From NCBI RefSeq assembly GCF_900200035.1, contig NZ_FZTC01000019.1, positions 186,001 to 250,000 of the forward strand: DNA of 64,000 nt, written 5' to 3'. The DNA comes from Klebsiella grimontii (GTDB lineage Bacteria > Pseudomonadota > Gammaproteobacteria > Enterobacterales > Enterobacteriaceae). The notes below the pieces were generated by a model. It made no database searches. It saw nothing but the letters and a program-made list of their open reading frames with translations, and was not told the DNA's origin. The position numbers and the translations under genes are program-made. Shown here piece after piece: positions 1 through 9,199 of the stretch (positions are counted from its first letter, which is position 1; each line of letters begins with the position of its first letter).

Positions 1-156
1 AAAGTTACTCGCAAAACGAACCAAACGGAACATATGTATATATGTTAACTCTTTTGTAAATTTTTTGAAAAGACTTAACAGGATTTGAGTTAACAAATAG
101 CAAGAATTGCGTGATGCCGGGTGGACAAAACGCAATTAACTCTCCACATTGCGATA

Positions 157-175
157 AATAATGATTACTATTCGC
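157..175. promoter_or_regulatory. Fur-box-like operator upstream of yncE
   Basis: AATAATGATTACTATTCGC matches the 19-bp Fur consensus at 13 of 19 positions by eye. It lies about 90 bases upstream of yncE. Iron/Fur control of yncE is reported for E. coli, which makes the match meaningful. In E. coli the divergent neighbour is yncD, a TonB-dependent receptor, which here would lie off the left edge. The AT-rich stretch at 1-110 shows no gene. Confidence 0.55.
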
Positions 176-262
176 ATTACAAAGAGTAGCGCAAAGCCAT
201 GATTTTGCGCCACGGAAGCACTGTCGAGCAGGCACATATTCGTTTTATCAAAGGGAGTCGTC

Positions 263-1324
263 ATGTCATTACGTCATCTGTCCGCGCCGCGTCTGCGCCG
301 TTCACTGTTGTTAACTTCATTACTGCTGGCGGGGAGCTTCAGCGCCCACGCGGCGGAAGAAATGCTGCGTAAAGCCGTTGGCAAGGGCGCGTACGAAATG
401 GCCTATAGCCAGCAGGAGAATGCGCTGTGGGTGGCGACTTCGCAAAGCCGTTCGCTGGATAAGGGCGGTATTGTTTACCGCCTCGATCCGACGACGCTGG
501 AAGTGACGCAGATTATTCATAACGATCTGAAACCGTTCGGCGCAACGATCAACAACGCTACCCAGACCCTGTGGTTTGGCAATACCACCGACAGCAGCGT
601 AACGGCAATTGATGCCAAAACCGGGAAGGTGAAAGGGCGTCTGGTGCTCGATCCCCGCCAGCGCAGCGAAACCGTGCGCCCGCTGGCCCCGCGCGAACTG
701 GCGGTTAACGAGAAAACCAATACTGTCTACATCACCGGTCTGGGTAAAGAGAGCGTGATCTGGGTGGTGGACGGCGACAAGCTGACGCTGAAAGACACTA
801 TTGCCAATACCGGCGCGATGGCGACGGGCCTGGCGGTGGACGCGGAAGCGAACCGTATCTACACCACTAACGCCGACGGCGAACTGGTGACCATCGACAG
901 CGCCAGCAATAAAATCCTGACGCGTAAGAAACTGCAGGATGACGGCAAAGAGCACTTCTACCTCAACCTGAGCCTCGATACCGCCGGTCACCGGGCCTTT
1001 ATCACCGACGGCAAACAGCCGGAAGTGCTGGTGGTCGATATTCGCGATGGTAAAGTGCTGGAGAAAATCGCCGCGCCGGAATCCCTGGCCGTGCTGTTTA
1101 ACCCGACCCGCAATGAAGCCTACGTAACTCACCGTAAAGCCGGCGAAGTGAGCGTGATCGATGGTAAGACCTACAAAGTGGTCAAGACCTTCAAAACCCC
1201 GACTCACCCGAACAGCCTGACCTTATCCGCCGATGGCAAAACGCTGTACGTCAGCGTGAAGCAGGAATCGACACGCCAGAAAGAGGCCACCCAGCCGGAT
1301 GACGTTATCCGCATCGCGCTGTGA
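263..1324 (+). CDS. yncE: YncE, periplasmic beta-propeller protein
   Basis: 353 residues, the same length as E. coli YncE, and near-colinear with it (for example MLRKAVGKGAYEMAYSQQEN after the signal peptide). Residues 1-30 form a Sec signal peptide ending SAHA-A, so the mature protein is periplasmic. The remainder is a seven-bladed propeller of the YVTN type, visible as repeats such as TLWFGN, RIYTTNADGEL and KTLYVSVK. The start follows a clear AAGGGAG ribosome site. The family binds single-stranded DNA in vitro and is iron-regulated in E. coli, but its physiological role is unsettled. A Fur-like box lies upstream and a hairpin follows the stop. Confidence 0.95.
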   Translation: MSLRHLSAPRLRRSLLLTSLLLAGSFSAHAAEEMLRKAVGKGAYEMAYSQQENALWVATSQSRSLDKGGIVYRLDPTTLEVTQIIHNDLKPFGATINNATQTLWFGNTTDSSVTAIDAKTGKVKGRLVLDPRQRSETVRPLAPRELAVNEKTNTVYITGLGKESVIWVVDGDKLTLKDTIANTGAMATGLAVDAEANRIYTTNADGELVTIDSASNKILTRKKLQDDGKEHFYLNLSLDTAGHRAFITDGKQPEVLVVDIRDGKVLEKIAAPESLAVLFNPTRNEAYVTHRKAGEVSVIDGKTYKVVKTFKTPTHPNSLTLSADGKTLYVSVKQESTRQKEATQPDDVIRIAL

Positions 1325-1332
1325 TCCTGACG

Positions 1333-1350
1333 GGAGGGGGTAACCCCTCC
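1333..1350 (+). terminator. Hairpin after yncE
   Basis: A GGAGGGG / CCCCTCC stem with a four-base loop lies 8 bases after the yncE stop. The T-tract is weak, so this is a probable but not canonical intrinsic terminator. Confidence 0.5.
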
Positions 1351-1495
1351 TGAAAGTCTGTCTGCCGGGCGGCGGCTGACGCCTTCAGCGATATCACCCT
1401 CTGTTACAAACACTTATTAGCCTGATAAATACAATGGCTATAAACTGACGTCTTTCCTGCGCAAGCGGGACGGTGGCATTAATCCTGGAGAAAAG

Positions 1496-1717
1496 ATGAA
1501 AAAATCATTTATGGTCGTTTGCGCCGGCGCGATGCTGGCCCTTCTGGCAGGCTGTAGCTCAAACTATGTGATGACGACGAAAAGCGGGCAGACTATCGTG
1601 ACGCAGGGCAAGCCGCAGCTGGATAAAGATACCGGCATGACCAGCTATACCGATGAGTCAGGCAATAAGCGCCAGATTAACAGCAGCGACGTCGCTCAGC
1701 TGGTGGAAGATAATTAA
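1496..1717 (+). CDS. Small YgdI/YgdR-type (DUF903) lipoprotein
   Basis: 73 residues. It has a lipoprotein signal peptide with the lipobox LLAGC, so Cys19 would be lipidated after cleavage. The mature part contains the YVMTTKSGQTIVTQGKP and GNKRQINSSDVAQLVE segments characteristic of the YgdI/YgdR family, a small SH3-like fold of unknown function. A GGAG ribosome site precedes the ATG. It is a monocistronic gene between yncE and ansP. The residue after Cys is Ser, which by the +2 rule favours outer-membrane sorting. Confidence 0.9.
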   Translation: MKKSFMVVCAGAMLALLAGCSSNYVMTTKSGQTIVTQGKPQLDKDTGMTSYTDESGNKRQINSSDVAQLVEDN

Positions 1718-1726
1718 GTTGTGCCG

Positions 1727-1756
1727 TTGCGGTTTGCCCGGTGGGGCAAACCGCAA
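1727..1756. terminator. Long perfect hairpin between lipoprotein gene and ansP
   Basis: TTGCGGTTTGCCC pairs perfectly with GGGCAAACCGCAA across a 4-base loop, between two convergent genes. Neither side has a strong T-tract. It probably serves as a bidirectional terminator or mRNA 3'-end stabiliser. Confidence 0.6.
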
Positions 1757-1766
1757 AAGGAACGAG

Positions 1767-3224
1767 TTACGGTTTTTCAATATTCGGCGCGGTGCTGTGA
1801 ATATCATGTACGCGCTTACGTACGCCAAACCAGCCGGCGACCAGCAGCACGGCGATCAGCGGAATCGAACCGATGGTATAGGTCCCATTCGGGTAATCGA
1901 AAGCCATTAATACCAGCACGCTCAGCAGGAATAGCAGGGTCAGCCAGGAAGTAAAAGGCGCTCCCGGCATCTTGAAGCTGACGTCTGCGGCCTTGCCTTC
2001 TTTGATCGCCTTGCGCAGGCGCATCTGGCACACCACAATAAAGCCCCACGAAGCGATAATCCCCAGCGACGCGACGTTGAGGACAATCTCAAACACCTGT
2101 GAAGGCACCAGATAGTTGAGGAATACCCCAACGACGTAGACGCCAAGCGTCGCCAGAATCCCGGCGTAAGGCACGTGATGACGGCTCATTTTCGACATAA
2201 ACTTCGGCGCGGAACCGCCCATCGACATGGAGCGCAGAATACGCCCGGTGCAGTAGAGACCAGAGTTGAGGCTGGAGAGCGCGGCGGTTAACACCACAAT
2301 ATTCATCACGCTGCCGATATACGGCACGCCCAGCTTCGAGAAGAAGGTGACGAACGGGCTCTGCCCGGCCTGATAGGCATTCCACGGCAGCAGCAGCACC
2401 AGCAGCAGCACCGAACCCACATAGAACAGACCGATACGCCAGATAACGCTGTTAATCGCGCGCGGCACCATGGTCTGCGGGTCTTTACATTCGCCAGCGG
2501 CGGTGCCCACCAGTTCGATAGAGGCGAAGGCGAACACCACCCCCTGAACCAGCACCAGTGCTGGCAGCAGGCCGTGCGGGAACAGGCCGCCGTTATCGGT
2601 AATCAGGTGGAAGCCGGTGGCATTGCCATCAAGCGGCTTGCCGCTGCCGAGAAAAATGGTTCCGACCACCAGAAATGCCACGATCGCCAGCACTTTCACC
2701 AGCGCGAACCAGAACTCCATCTCGGCGAACCATTTCACGCCGATCATGTTCATGGTGCCGACAATCGCCAGCGCGCCGAGGGCGAATACCCACTGCGGGA
2801 CGTCGCCGAACGCGCCCCAGTAGTGCATATACAGCGCGACGGCGGTGATATCGACGATCCCGGTCATCGCCCAGTTGACAAAGTACATCCAGCCCGCCAC
2901 GTAAGCCGCTTTTTCACCGAGGAACTCGCGGGCGTAGGAGACGAAGCTGCCGCTCGAAGGACGATGAAGCACCAGCTCGCCCAGCGCGCGTAGGATAAAA
3001 AACGAAAAGAGGCCGCAGACCAGATAAACCAGCGCCAGAGCCGGCCCGGCCATCTGCAGGCGCGCGCCCGCGCCGAGAAACAAGCCGGTACCGATGGCGC
3101 CGCCGATGGCAATCATCTGTACCTGACGGTTGCCCATCGCCTTGTGGTAGCCGGACTCCTGCGAATTCAGCCAGTGGCGTTTGGCAGCGTGCTGCTCCGC
3201 CACGCTAGAGTGTTTTGTATTCAT
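1767..3224 (-). CDS. ansP: L-asparagine permease AnsP
   Basis: Amino acid/polyamine/organocation (APC) family permease with about 12 membrane segments, importing L-asparagine across the inner membrane. The N-terminal signature QMIAIGGAIGTGLFLGAGA (TM1) is typical of the amino-acid permease subfamily, and the sequence tracks E. coli AnsP throughout. I place the start at the ATG at 3224 (MNTKHSS), because this makes the N-terminus the same length as E. coli AnsP. An in-frame ATG at 3254 would add 10 residues but has no ribosome site. The C-terminus is about 14 residues shorter than in E. coli. Confidence 0.93.
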   Translation of the reverse strand: MNTKHSSVAEQHAAKRHWLNSQESGYHKAMGNRQVQMIAIGGAIGTGLFLGAGARLQMAGPALALVYLVCGLFSFFILRALGELVLHRPSSGSFVSYAREFLGEKAAYVAGWMYFVNWAMTGIVDITAVALYMHYWGAFGDVPQWVFALGALAIVGTMNMIGVKWFAEMEFWFALVKVLAIVAFLVVGTIFLGSGKPLDGNATGFHLITDNGGLFPHGLLPALVLVQGVVFAFASIELVGTAAGECKDPQTMVPRAINSVIWRIGLFYVGSVLLLVLLLPWNAYQAGQSPFVTFFSKLGVPYIGSVMNIVVLTAALSSLNSGLYCTGRILRSMSMGGSAPKFMSKMSRHHVPYAGILATLGVYVVGVFLNYLVPSQVFEIVLNVASLGIIASWGFIVVCQMRLRKAIKEGKAADVSFKMPGAPFTSWLTLLFLLSVLVLMAFDYPNGTYTIGSIPLIAVLLVAGWFGVRKRVHDIHSTAPNIEKP

Positions 3225-3491
3225 TGATGTCGCTATTTTCCTGTCAATGTCCATGAGTGGTTCGTGCTGCTGGCTCTCTCATCATTCTGAGGAATGAGAT
3301 AAGCGAGCATGGCGGAGAATCCTACACGTATCGGAAAATGGACGCACGTAAAAGATTTGCGGACCGCACTTGCTTAAATATCAATGAGATCGCCGCGTTC
3401 TGTGGGGGGATAGTCACCTGGAAATTTCGCTGATCGATTTTGCCCAACGTGCGCTATTATTTTCAGCCCGCGTTTTGCCCGAGAGACCACG

Positions 3492-4031
3492 ATGAAAATC
3501 AACGTAGTAGGGACCAGCGGCGTCGGCAAATCTACCCTCGCGCGTCGGCTGGCTCAGGAACTGTCGCTGCCTTATATCGAAATGGATGTGCTCTACTGGC
3601 TGCCCGAATGGCAAGGGACGCCGGACGATGAGTTTTACGCCAAACTTGCCGCCGCGCTCGCCGCGCCCGGCTGGGTGCTGGACGGTAACTATAACCGCAG
3701 CCGCCCGCTAAAATGGCGCGACGTGGATCTGGTGGTGTGGGTGGACTACAGCTTCTGGCGCACGATGCGTCAGGCGGTCTGGCGCGCGGCTTCACGCGCC
3801 AGCCGTCGCCAGGAACTGTGGCCCGGCACCGGCAACTGCGAAACCTTCCGCCGCTCCTTCTTTAGCCGGGACTCCATTATTCTCTGGACGCTAAAAACCT
3901 GGCGCAATAATCGCCGCCGCTATCTGGCGGATATGCAGGATCCGCAGTATCGACATATTCGCTTTGTGCGCTTACGCAACCAGCAGCAGACCGAGGCGCT
4001 GGTGCGCGAGCTTCGGCAGAATCTCCGATAA
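3492..4031 (+). CDS. P-loop nucleotide kinase-like protein (adenylate kinase/FlaR-type)
   Basis: 179 residues. Walker A GTSGVGKST is at residues 7-15, followed by the LARRLAQELSLPYIEMDVLYW segment typical of small nucleotide/shikimate-kinase-like P-loop proteins, often labelled adenylate kinase or 'DNA topology modulation protein FlaR'. A Walker-B-like strand VDLVVWVDY and a basic stretch NRRRY follow. The phosphate acceptor cannot be told from sequence. It stands alone between ansP and the sulfur-salvage operon and has its own upstream region. The ATG follows a GAGA element in GAGAGACCACG. Hypothetical function; fold assignment is secure. Confidence 0.8.
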   Translation: MKINVVGTSGVGKSTLARRLAQELSLPYIEMDVLYWLPEWQGTPDDEFYAKLAAALAAPGWVLDGNYNRSRPLKWRDVDLVVWVDYSFWRTMRQAVWRAASRASRRQELWPGTGNCETFRRSFFSRDSIILWTLKTWRNNRRRYLADMQDPQYRHIRFVRLRNQQQTEALVRELRQNLR

Positions 4032-4035
4032 TCCC

Positions 4036-4130
4036 CCGGCTCGCGCTGCGCTTAGCCGGACTACAAACTACAGGCCCGCAGACTGCTGAGGATGCGTAGC
4101 CCGGACAGATGCGCAGCATCGCCTCCGGGG
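4036..4130. repeat. REP/BIME-like palindrome pair
   Basis: Two palindromic units occur: CCGGCTCGCGCTGCGCTTAG with its partner CCGG (4036-4059), and CCCGGACAGATGCGCAGCAT followed by CGCCTCCGGGG (4100-4130). The second unit recurs nearly identically, on either strand, near 13.26, 16.93 and 24.08 kb. These are intergenic repetitive extragenic palindromes, not insertion sequences. Confidence 0.8.
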
Positions 4131-4245
4131 ACATTTACCTCACCGCATATCTAATTTCCGGCAGAGCAAATGTAAATAAATTGTTTCTCACTGACCGCGG
4201 CCGCTTCTAATAATGCAGACATGTTAATTCACATGAGCCTGCGAA

Positions 4246-5247
4246 ATGTCTTATCGAATCAGTATCCTGGATAAAAGCCCGCTGGCGGCCGGAGAAACGG
4301 CCGCCCAGGCGCTGGCGCGTACATTAACGCTGGCGCAACAGGCGGAAGCCTGGGGCTATCACCGTTTCTGGATAGCCGAACACCACAATACCGAGCAGCT
4401 TGCCAGCCCGTCGCCGGAACTGGCGATCGCCTGGATCCTCGGCCAGACCCGCCGGATTCGCGTCGGTTCCGGCGGCGTCATGCTCCAGCACTACAGCCCG
4501 TACAAAGTGGCGGAAAACTTCAATATGCTGGCCTCCCTCGCGCCGGGCCGCGTGGATCTGGGCGTGGGCAAAGCTCCAGGTGGCCTGCCGCTCTCTACCC
4601 GCGCGCTGCAGCAGGGGCTTAATCCCCAGCAAAAAGGGAGTTTTGCCGACCAGCTGGCGCAGCTCGATAACTGGCTGTCGCTGACCGAAACCGATGGGGA
4701 AGAGAGCGTCCGCGCAACCCCGATTCCGCCGCGTCGCGCAGACGGCTTTCTCCTCGGCGCCAGCCTGGAAAGCGCGCAGCTGGCGGCGCAGTTGGACTGG
4801 AACTTTGTCTTCGCCGCCCATCTCAACGGCGATAAGCATCTGCTGCGCGAGGTGCTCACCCGCTGGCGCGAACTGAGCCGTCGCGACGCGATTATTGCCG
4901 TCCAGGCCGTGGTGGCCGACGATTCTGCCACCGCAGCCGATCTGGCAAACGCCGTGGAAGTCTGGGGCGTTGAGCTGGAAAACGGCCAGCGGGTGACCGT
5001 CGGCAGCGAAGCGCAGGCGGCCGCCTTTGCCCGCCAGGCGGGTAGCATGCCGACGCGCATCGCCCGTCGGGAATCGGCGGTGCTGTTCGGCACCCCCGAG
5101 CAGGTGAAAGCGCAGCTGGATGCCTTGCAGTCGGCGTGGAACATCGACGAATTTATTATCGACACGCCCATTAGCGACGGCGCGGCGCGCCTTAACTCCC
5201 TGCGTCTGTTGGCCCAGGCGCATCTGAGCGCGGAGGTCCAGCCATGA
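4246..5247 (+). CDS. LLM-class flavin monooxygenase, YtmO/CmoO-like
   Basis: 333-residue TIM-barrel flavin-dependent monooxygenase of the bacterial luciferase family, MsnO8/YtmO subgroup. It begins MSYRISILDKSPLAAGE, includes the WIAEHHNTEQLASPSPELAI strand, and contains the VGSGGVML and LGVGKAPGG flavin-site segments. In Bacillus the YtmO homologue works in the N-acetyl-S-alkyl-cysteine salvage pathway. This is the first gene of an eight-gene operon, overlapping the next by ATGA. The ribosome site is weak. It needs reduced FMN from a separate reductase; none is in this operon, although the split-barrel protein YddH lies 20 kb away. Substrate assignment is inferred from gene content. Confidence 0.85.
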   Translation: MSYRISILDKSPLAAGETAAQALARTLTLAQQAEAWGYHRFWIAEHHNTEQLASPSPELAIAWILGQTRRIRVGSGGVMLQHYSPYKVAENFNMLASLAPGRVDLGVGKAPGGLPLSTRALQQGLNPQQKGSFADQLAQLDNWLSLTETDGEESVRATPIPPRRADGFLLGASLESAQLAAQLDWNFVFAAHLNGDKHLLREVLTRWRELSRRDAIIAVQAVVADDSATAADLANAVEVWGVELENGQRVTVGSEAQAAAFARQAGSMPTRIARRESAVLFGTPEQVKAQLDALQSAWNIDEFIIDTPISDGAARLNSLRLLAQAHLSAEVQP

Positions 5248-6365
5248 GCCTTGCCGAACAGTTAATTCGCTGGCGGCGCGAACTGCACCAGTACCCGGAA
5301 CTTTCGCTGCAGGAGGTTGATACCACCGCGCGTATTCGCGACTGGCTGCAGAGCGGCGGCATCAGCCTGCTGCCTTATGAACTGAAAACCGGCGCGGTGG
5401 CCGAAGTGGGCAGCGGCGATAAGGTGATAGCCCTGCGCGCCGATATCGACGCGCTACCTATCGAAGAGGCGGCCAGCGTGCCGTTTCGTTCGCTGAATGC
5501 CGGCGTGATGCACGCCTGCGGGCATGATATTCATACCAGCGTGATCCTTGGCGCGGCCTTACTGCTGAAACAACGCGAAGCGCAGCTGGCGGGACGCGTC
5601 CGCATTCTGTTCCAGCCGGCGGAAGAGAGCTTCGGCGGCGCGAAAACCCTGATTCGCGCCGGGGTACTGGAGGGGGTTTCCGCCATTTTCGGTATGCATA
5701 ATGAACCGGGCCTGTCTGTAGGCGAGTTCGCCACCCGCGGCGGCGCGTTTTACGCCAACGTCGATCGCTTTGTCTTCAAAGTGACCGGTAAAGGCGCGCA
5801 TGCCGCCCGGCCTCATGAAGGGAAGGACGCCATTCTGCTGGCTAGCCAACTGGTGACCCTGCTGCAAAGCGTCGCCAGCCGCGAAGTGAATACCCTCGAT
5901 TCCGTGGTGCTTAGCGTGACGCGGATTCAGGGTGGCAATACGTGGAATGTCCTGCCGGAAAGCGTCGAGCTGGAAGGTACGCTGCGCACCCATAGCAGCG
6001 AAGTCCAGCAGCGGGTGAAGGCGCGGGTGAGCGAGATTGCCGCCGGCTTCGCCAGCGCCTTCGGCGCGCAGATCGATGTCTTCTGGTACGCCGGGCCGAC
6101 CGCGCTGGTCAATGATGAGCGCTGGGCGGCATTCGCCAGCGACGTGGCCGATAAGTCCGGCTACCGCACGCATCATGCGGACCTCCATCTCGGCGGCGAA
6201 GATTTTGCCGTTTATCTCCAGCATATACCCGGCGCTTTCGTCAGCATCGGTAGCGCCAGCGAATTTGGTCTTCACCATCCGGCGTTTAACCCGGATGAGC
6301 GGTTGATCGCGCCGGCGGCGCACTATTTTGCCGATCTGGCAGAGCAGGCATTAAAAGAACTTTAA
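5244..6365 (+). CDS. M20-family amidohydrolase/N-deacetylase (YtnL/HipO-like)
   Basis: 373-residue zinc-type peptidase M20D family member (hippurate hydrolase/N-acyl-amino-acid amidohydrolase). The metal and catalytic motifs are clear: ALRADIDALPIEE, MHACGHDIHTS, QPAEES, GMHNEPG and the C-terminal HHPAFNPDE. The inserted dimerisation domain covers roughly residues 180-290. Start overlaps the upstream monooxygenase stop (ATGA), implying translational coupling. In the matching Bacillus operon the M20 enzyme removes the N-acetyl group from cysteine derivatives after oxidation, regenerating the free amino acid. That is the proposed role here. Confidence 0.87.
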   Translation: MSLAEQLIRWRRELHQYPELSLQEVDTTARIRDWLQSGGISLLPYELKTGAVAEVGSGDKVIALRADIDALPIEEAASVPFRSLNAGVMHACGHDIHTSVILGAALLLKQREAQLAGRVRILFQPAEESFGGAKTLIRAGVLEGVSAIFGMHNEPGLSVGEFATRGGAFYANVDRFVFKVTGKGAHAARPHEGKDAILLASQLVTLLQSVASREVNTLDSVVLSVTRIQGGNTWNVLPESVELEGTLRTHSSEVQQRVKARVSEIAAGFASAFGAQIDVFWYAGPTALVNDERWAAFASDVADKSGYRTHHADLHLGGEDFAVYLQHIPGAFVSIGSASEFGLHHPAFNPDERLIAPAAHYFADLAEQALKEL

Positions 6366-6395
6366 TTATTCAGGGTCATAGACTAAGGATTAACG

Positions 6396-7712
6396 ATGTC
6401 TGAACAACGGCAGCTGCGTATTGGCACTATATTACATGGCGCATCGGGAAATATGTCGGCATGGCGCCATCCGGCCGCGCTGGCCGACGCCAGTATTAAC
6501 TTTGAGTTCGTTAAGCAGACGGCGCTAAAAGCGGAAGAGGGCAAGCTCGATTTTATTTTTGTCGCCGACGGCTTATATATTAATGAAAAATCGATCCCGC
6601 ATTTTTTAAATCGTTTTGAACCGCTGACGGTATTATCCACCCTGGCGGCGGTAACCACGCGTTTAGGCCTGGTTGGTACCCTGTCGACCTCCTACAGCGA
6701 ACCCTTTACCACCGCCCGCCAGTTCGCCAGCCTCGATCATCTGAGCGGCGGGCGCGCGGGCTGGAACGTGGTCACCTCGCCGCTGGAGGGCTCGGCGAAA
6801 AACTTCTCCCGCGCCCAGCATCCCGATCATGCTCTGCGCTACCGCATTGCCGATGAATATCTGCGGGTTGTCAAAGGCCTGTGGGACTCCTGGGAGCAGG
6901 ATGCGTTTATTCGGAATAAAGAGAGCGGCCAGTTCTTTGATAAAAATAAGCTGCACACGCTTAATCATCACGGCGATTTCTTTAAAGTAGCCGGTCCGCT
7001 AAATATTGCCCGCACGCCGCAGGGGCGACCGATTATCTTTCAGGCGGGCGCATCCGATGACGGCAAAAAATTAGCCGCCAGCCACGCCGACGCTATTTTT
7101 ACCCATCAGGAATCGCTGGCGGAGGCGCAGGCCTTTTATCGGGACGTCAAAAGCCAGCTCGAAGCGCACGGCCGCCGGGAGAGCGAACTACACATATTCC
7201 AGGGCGTCAGCGTCATCGTTGGCGATAGCGCCGACGATGTGGAGCAGCAATACCAGACCACCGCCGCGCTGGTATCGATTGACGACGCGCTGAATTACCT
7301 CGGCCGCTATTTTGAGCATCACGATTTCGCCCAATATCCGCTGGACGAGGCGTTTCCGGATATCGGCGACCTCGGGCAGAACAGCTTTCGCAGCACCACC
7401 GACGAGATAAAACGCAACGCCCGCGAACGCGGCCTGACGCTGCGCCAGGTGGCGCTGGAGGCGGCCAGCCCGCGACCGCGTTTCTCTGGCACCGCCGAAG
7501 AGGTGGCGGATGGTTTACAGCAGTGGTTCGAACAGCGCGCGGCGGACGGTTTTATTATCCAGGGCGGCACGCCGGACACCTTCCCGCGCTTTGTGGATCA
7601 GGTCGTACCCATTCTTCAGCAGCGCGGATTATTCCGCCGGGAATATCCCGGCACCACGCTGCGCGAAAGCTTAGGGCTGGCAGAGCCCGTTAATCAATTC
7701 CAAAAACAATAA
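6396..7712 (+). CDS. NtaA/SnaA/DszA-type flavin monooxygenase (YtnJ/CmoJ-like)
   Basis: 438 residues, the usual length for the nitrilotriacetate monooxygenase/dibenzothiophene-sulfone monooxygenase (NtaA/SnaA/DszA) group of luciferase-like enzymes. Visible landmarks are [17 protein letters not shown] near the N-terminus, [20 protein letters not shown] (flavin/substrate loop), [18 protein letters not shown] and the C-terminal [21 protein letters not shown]. It uses FMNH2 supplied in trans to oxygenate C-S or C-N compounds. It is the second monooxygenase of the operon, paralleling the YtmO plus YtnJ pair of Bacillus. Ribosome site TAAGGA is well placed. Confidence 0.87.
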   Translation: MSEQRQLRIGTILHGASGNMSAWRHPAALADASINFEFVKQTALKAEEGKLDFIFVADGLYINEKSIPHFLNRFEPLTVLSTLAAVTTRLGLVGTLSTSYSEPFTTARQFASLDHLSGGRAGWNVVTSPLEGSAKNFSRAQHPDHALRYRIADEYLRVVKGLWDSWEQDAFIRNKESGQFFDKNKLHTLNHHGDFFKVAGPLNIARTPQGRPIIFQAGASDDGKKLAASHADAIFTHQESLAEAQAFYRDVKSQLEAHGRRESELHIFQGVSVIVGDSADDVEQQYQTTAALVSIDDALNYLGRYFEHHDFAQYPLDEAFPDIGDLGQNSFRSTTDEIKRNARERGLTLRQVALEAASPRPRFSGTAEEVADGLQQWFEQRAADGFIIQGGTPDTFPRFVDQVVPILQQRGLFRREYPGTTLRESLGLAEPVNQFQKQ

Positions 7713-7727
7713 TAGAGAACACCCGCT

Positions 7728-8669
7728 ATGCAGAAAACGCAGAAAAAATCGCTACTCCTGGCGCTTGCGCTGGCCGTTAGCGCCTCATCCTGGGCGCAGA
7801 ACGTCACGATCAACGGCACCGGCGTGAGCCTCGAAGCTAACAAAACGCCGATTCATACGGCGAAAAACCCGCAGGCTATCGCGCAGTTGCCCAAAGGTCT
7901 TCACCTGGCGGTGCCGGGCAAACTGACCGTCGCGGTCGCCGCGCTGAACTCGCCGCCGCTGACCGTGTTTTCTGACGATAACAAAACCCTGCTCGGCAGC
8001 GAAGTGGATATCGCCCGCCTGGTGGCCGACAGCCTTGGGCTTGAGCTGAACGTGGTACCGACATCATGGGAAGACTGGCCGCTCGGCGTCGCCTCCGGCA
8101 AATATGATGCGGCGGTCAGCAATATCACCGTAACCAAAGAGCGCAAAGAGAAGTTTGACTTCGCCACCTACCGCAAAGATTCGCTGGGTTTCTACGTCAA
8201 GAGCGGCAGCCCGCTGAGCAAAATTGAAAAAGCGGAGGATATCGCCGGGCTGCGGATAATCGTCGGCTCCGGTACCAATCAGGAAGCGATCCTGCTGGCG
8301 TGGAACGCCGAGAACCTTAAGAAGGGGCTGAAGCCGTTTACCCCGGTTTATACCAAAGATGACGCCGCCCAAACCCTGGCGCTGCAGTCCGGGCGCGCCG
8401 ACGCCTTCTTCGGCCCCAACGTGATCGGCGCGTGGAAAGCGGCGCTGACCGGCAAAACCAAGCTGGTGGGCAGCGTTGACGGCGGCTGGCCGAAGGCGGC
8501 GCATATCGCCGTGACGGTGAAAAAAGGCAGCGGTCTGGTTGAACCGGTACAGACGGCGCTGAACGGCGCTATCCGCAGCGGCGATTACGCGAAGGTGCTG
8601 AACCGCTGGGGCGAAGGCGTGGAGAGCATCCCGCAATCGGAAATCAACCCGGCCGGACTCGGCGACTAA
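7728..8669 (+). CDS. Amino-acid ABC transporter substrate-binding protein 1 (TcyJ/K-like)
   Basis: 313 residues. The Sec signal peptide ends near SSWAQ-N, then a family 3 solute-binding protein follows, with LTVAVAALNSPPLTVF, WEDWPLGVASGKYDAAVSNI and [13 protein letters not shown]. It captures an amino-acid-like ligand in the periplasm for the permease and ATPase two genes downstream. It is clearly paralogous to the last gene of the operon, with long shared blocks. In Bacillus, TcyJ and TcyK are likewise paired binding proteins for cystine and related compounds. The ligand here is inferred. Confidence 0.87.
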   Translation: MQKTQKKSLLLALALAVSASSWAQNVTINGTGVSLEANKTPIHTAKNPQAIAQLPKGLHLAVPGKLTVAVAALNSPPLTVFSDDNKTLLGSEVDIARLVADSLGLELNVVPTSWEDWPLGVASGKYDAAVSNITVTKERKEKFDFATYRKDSLGFYVKSGSPLSKIEKAEDIAGLRIIVGSGTNQEAILLAWNAENLKKGLKPFTPVYTKDDAAQTLALQSGRADAFFGPNVIGAWKAALTGKTKLVGSVDGGWPKAAHIAVTVKKGSGLVEPVQTALNGAIRSGDYAKVLNRWGEGVESIPQSEINPAGLGD

Positions 8670-8680
8670 CAGGAGGCATG

Positions 8681-9190
8681 ATGAGCGATATTTTCCGCGA
8701 TGTCTCTCCGGAAACCCCGGAGCTGCAGCCGATTATTGAGGGCCTGTTCGGCGAGTACGCCGCGCGCTACGGCGACTACTTTTCCCGCGATGCCGAAATC
8801 GAGCTGACTGAATGGTATCTGGCGCCGCAGGGGCTGTTTATCGTGCTGGAGCGCGAGGGCGAAATTATCGCCACCGGCGCGTACAAACCGAAAGACGCCC
8901 ATACGGCGGAAATCAAACGTATCTGGACCCATCGCCGTCTGCGCCAGCAGGGGCTGGCGGCGAAAGTGGTGCAGGAGCTGGAGCGTCGGGCGCTGCTTGC
9001 CGGCTACAGCCATATCTATCTGACCACCGGTTTTCGGCAGCCGGAAGCGGTGCGGCTCTACCTGAGCCAGGGCTACGAGGCGCAGTTTGACCTCAGCCGC
9101 GATCCGGAAGAGTACAGTCTGCCGCCGTTTGATGGCCGACTGCGCTTCACCAAAGCGCTGGCGGTCAGCGCGCTAAGCCAGAGCGCTTAA
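8681..9190 (+). CDS. GNAT N-acetyltransferase (YtmI-like)
   Basis: 169-residue GNAT-fold acetyltransferase using acetyl-CoA. The motif A region IKRIWTHRRLRQQGLAAKVV contains the R/QxxGxA pyrophosphate-binding loop, and YLSQGYEAQFDL is the usual C-terminal motif B strand. Two ATGs are adjacent (8678, 8681). The AGGAGG ribosome site at 8671-8676 is too close to the first, so I use the second. Placed between a binding protein and the permease, it fits the Bacillus arrangement in which YtmI acetylates imported S-alkyl-cysteine before oxidation. Confidence 0.83.
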   Translation: MSDIFRDVSPETPELQPIIEGLFGEYAARYGDYFSRDAEIELTEWYLAPQGLFIVLEREGEIIATGAYKPKDAHTAEIKRIWTHRRLRQQGLAAKVVQELERRALLAGYSHIYLTTGFRQPEAVRLYLSQGYEAQFDLSRDPEEYSLPPFDGRLRFTKALAVSALSQSA

Positions 9191-9199
9191 GGAGCCCCT

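Noticed and set aside
5-235. 76-codon minus-strand frame at the left edge
   Set aside because: It covers the yncE promoter and Fur-like box, has no ribosome site and resembles no protein. yncD would lie further left.
4324-5223. 299-codon open frame antisense to the YtmO-like monooxygenase
   Set aside because: Shadow of a real gene; no recognisable motif and no start signal.
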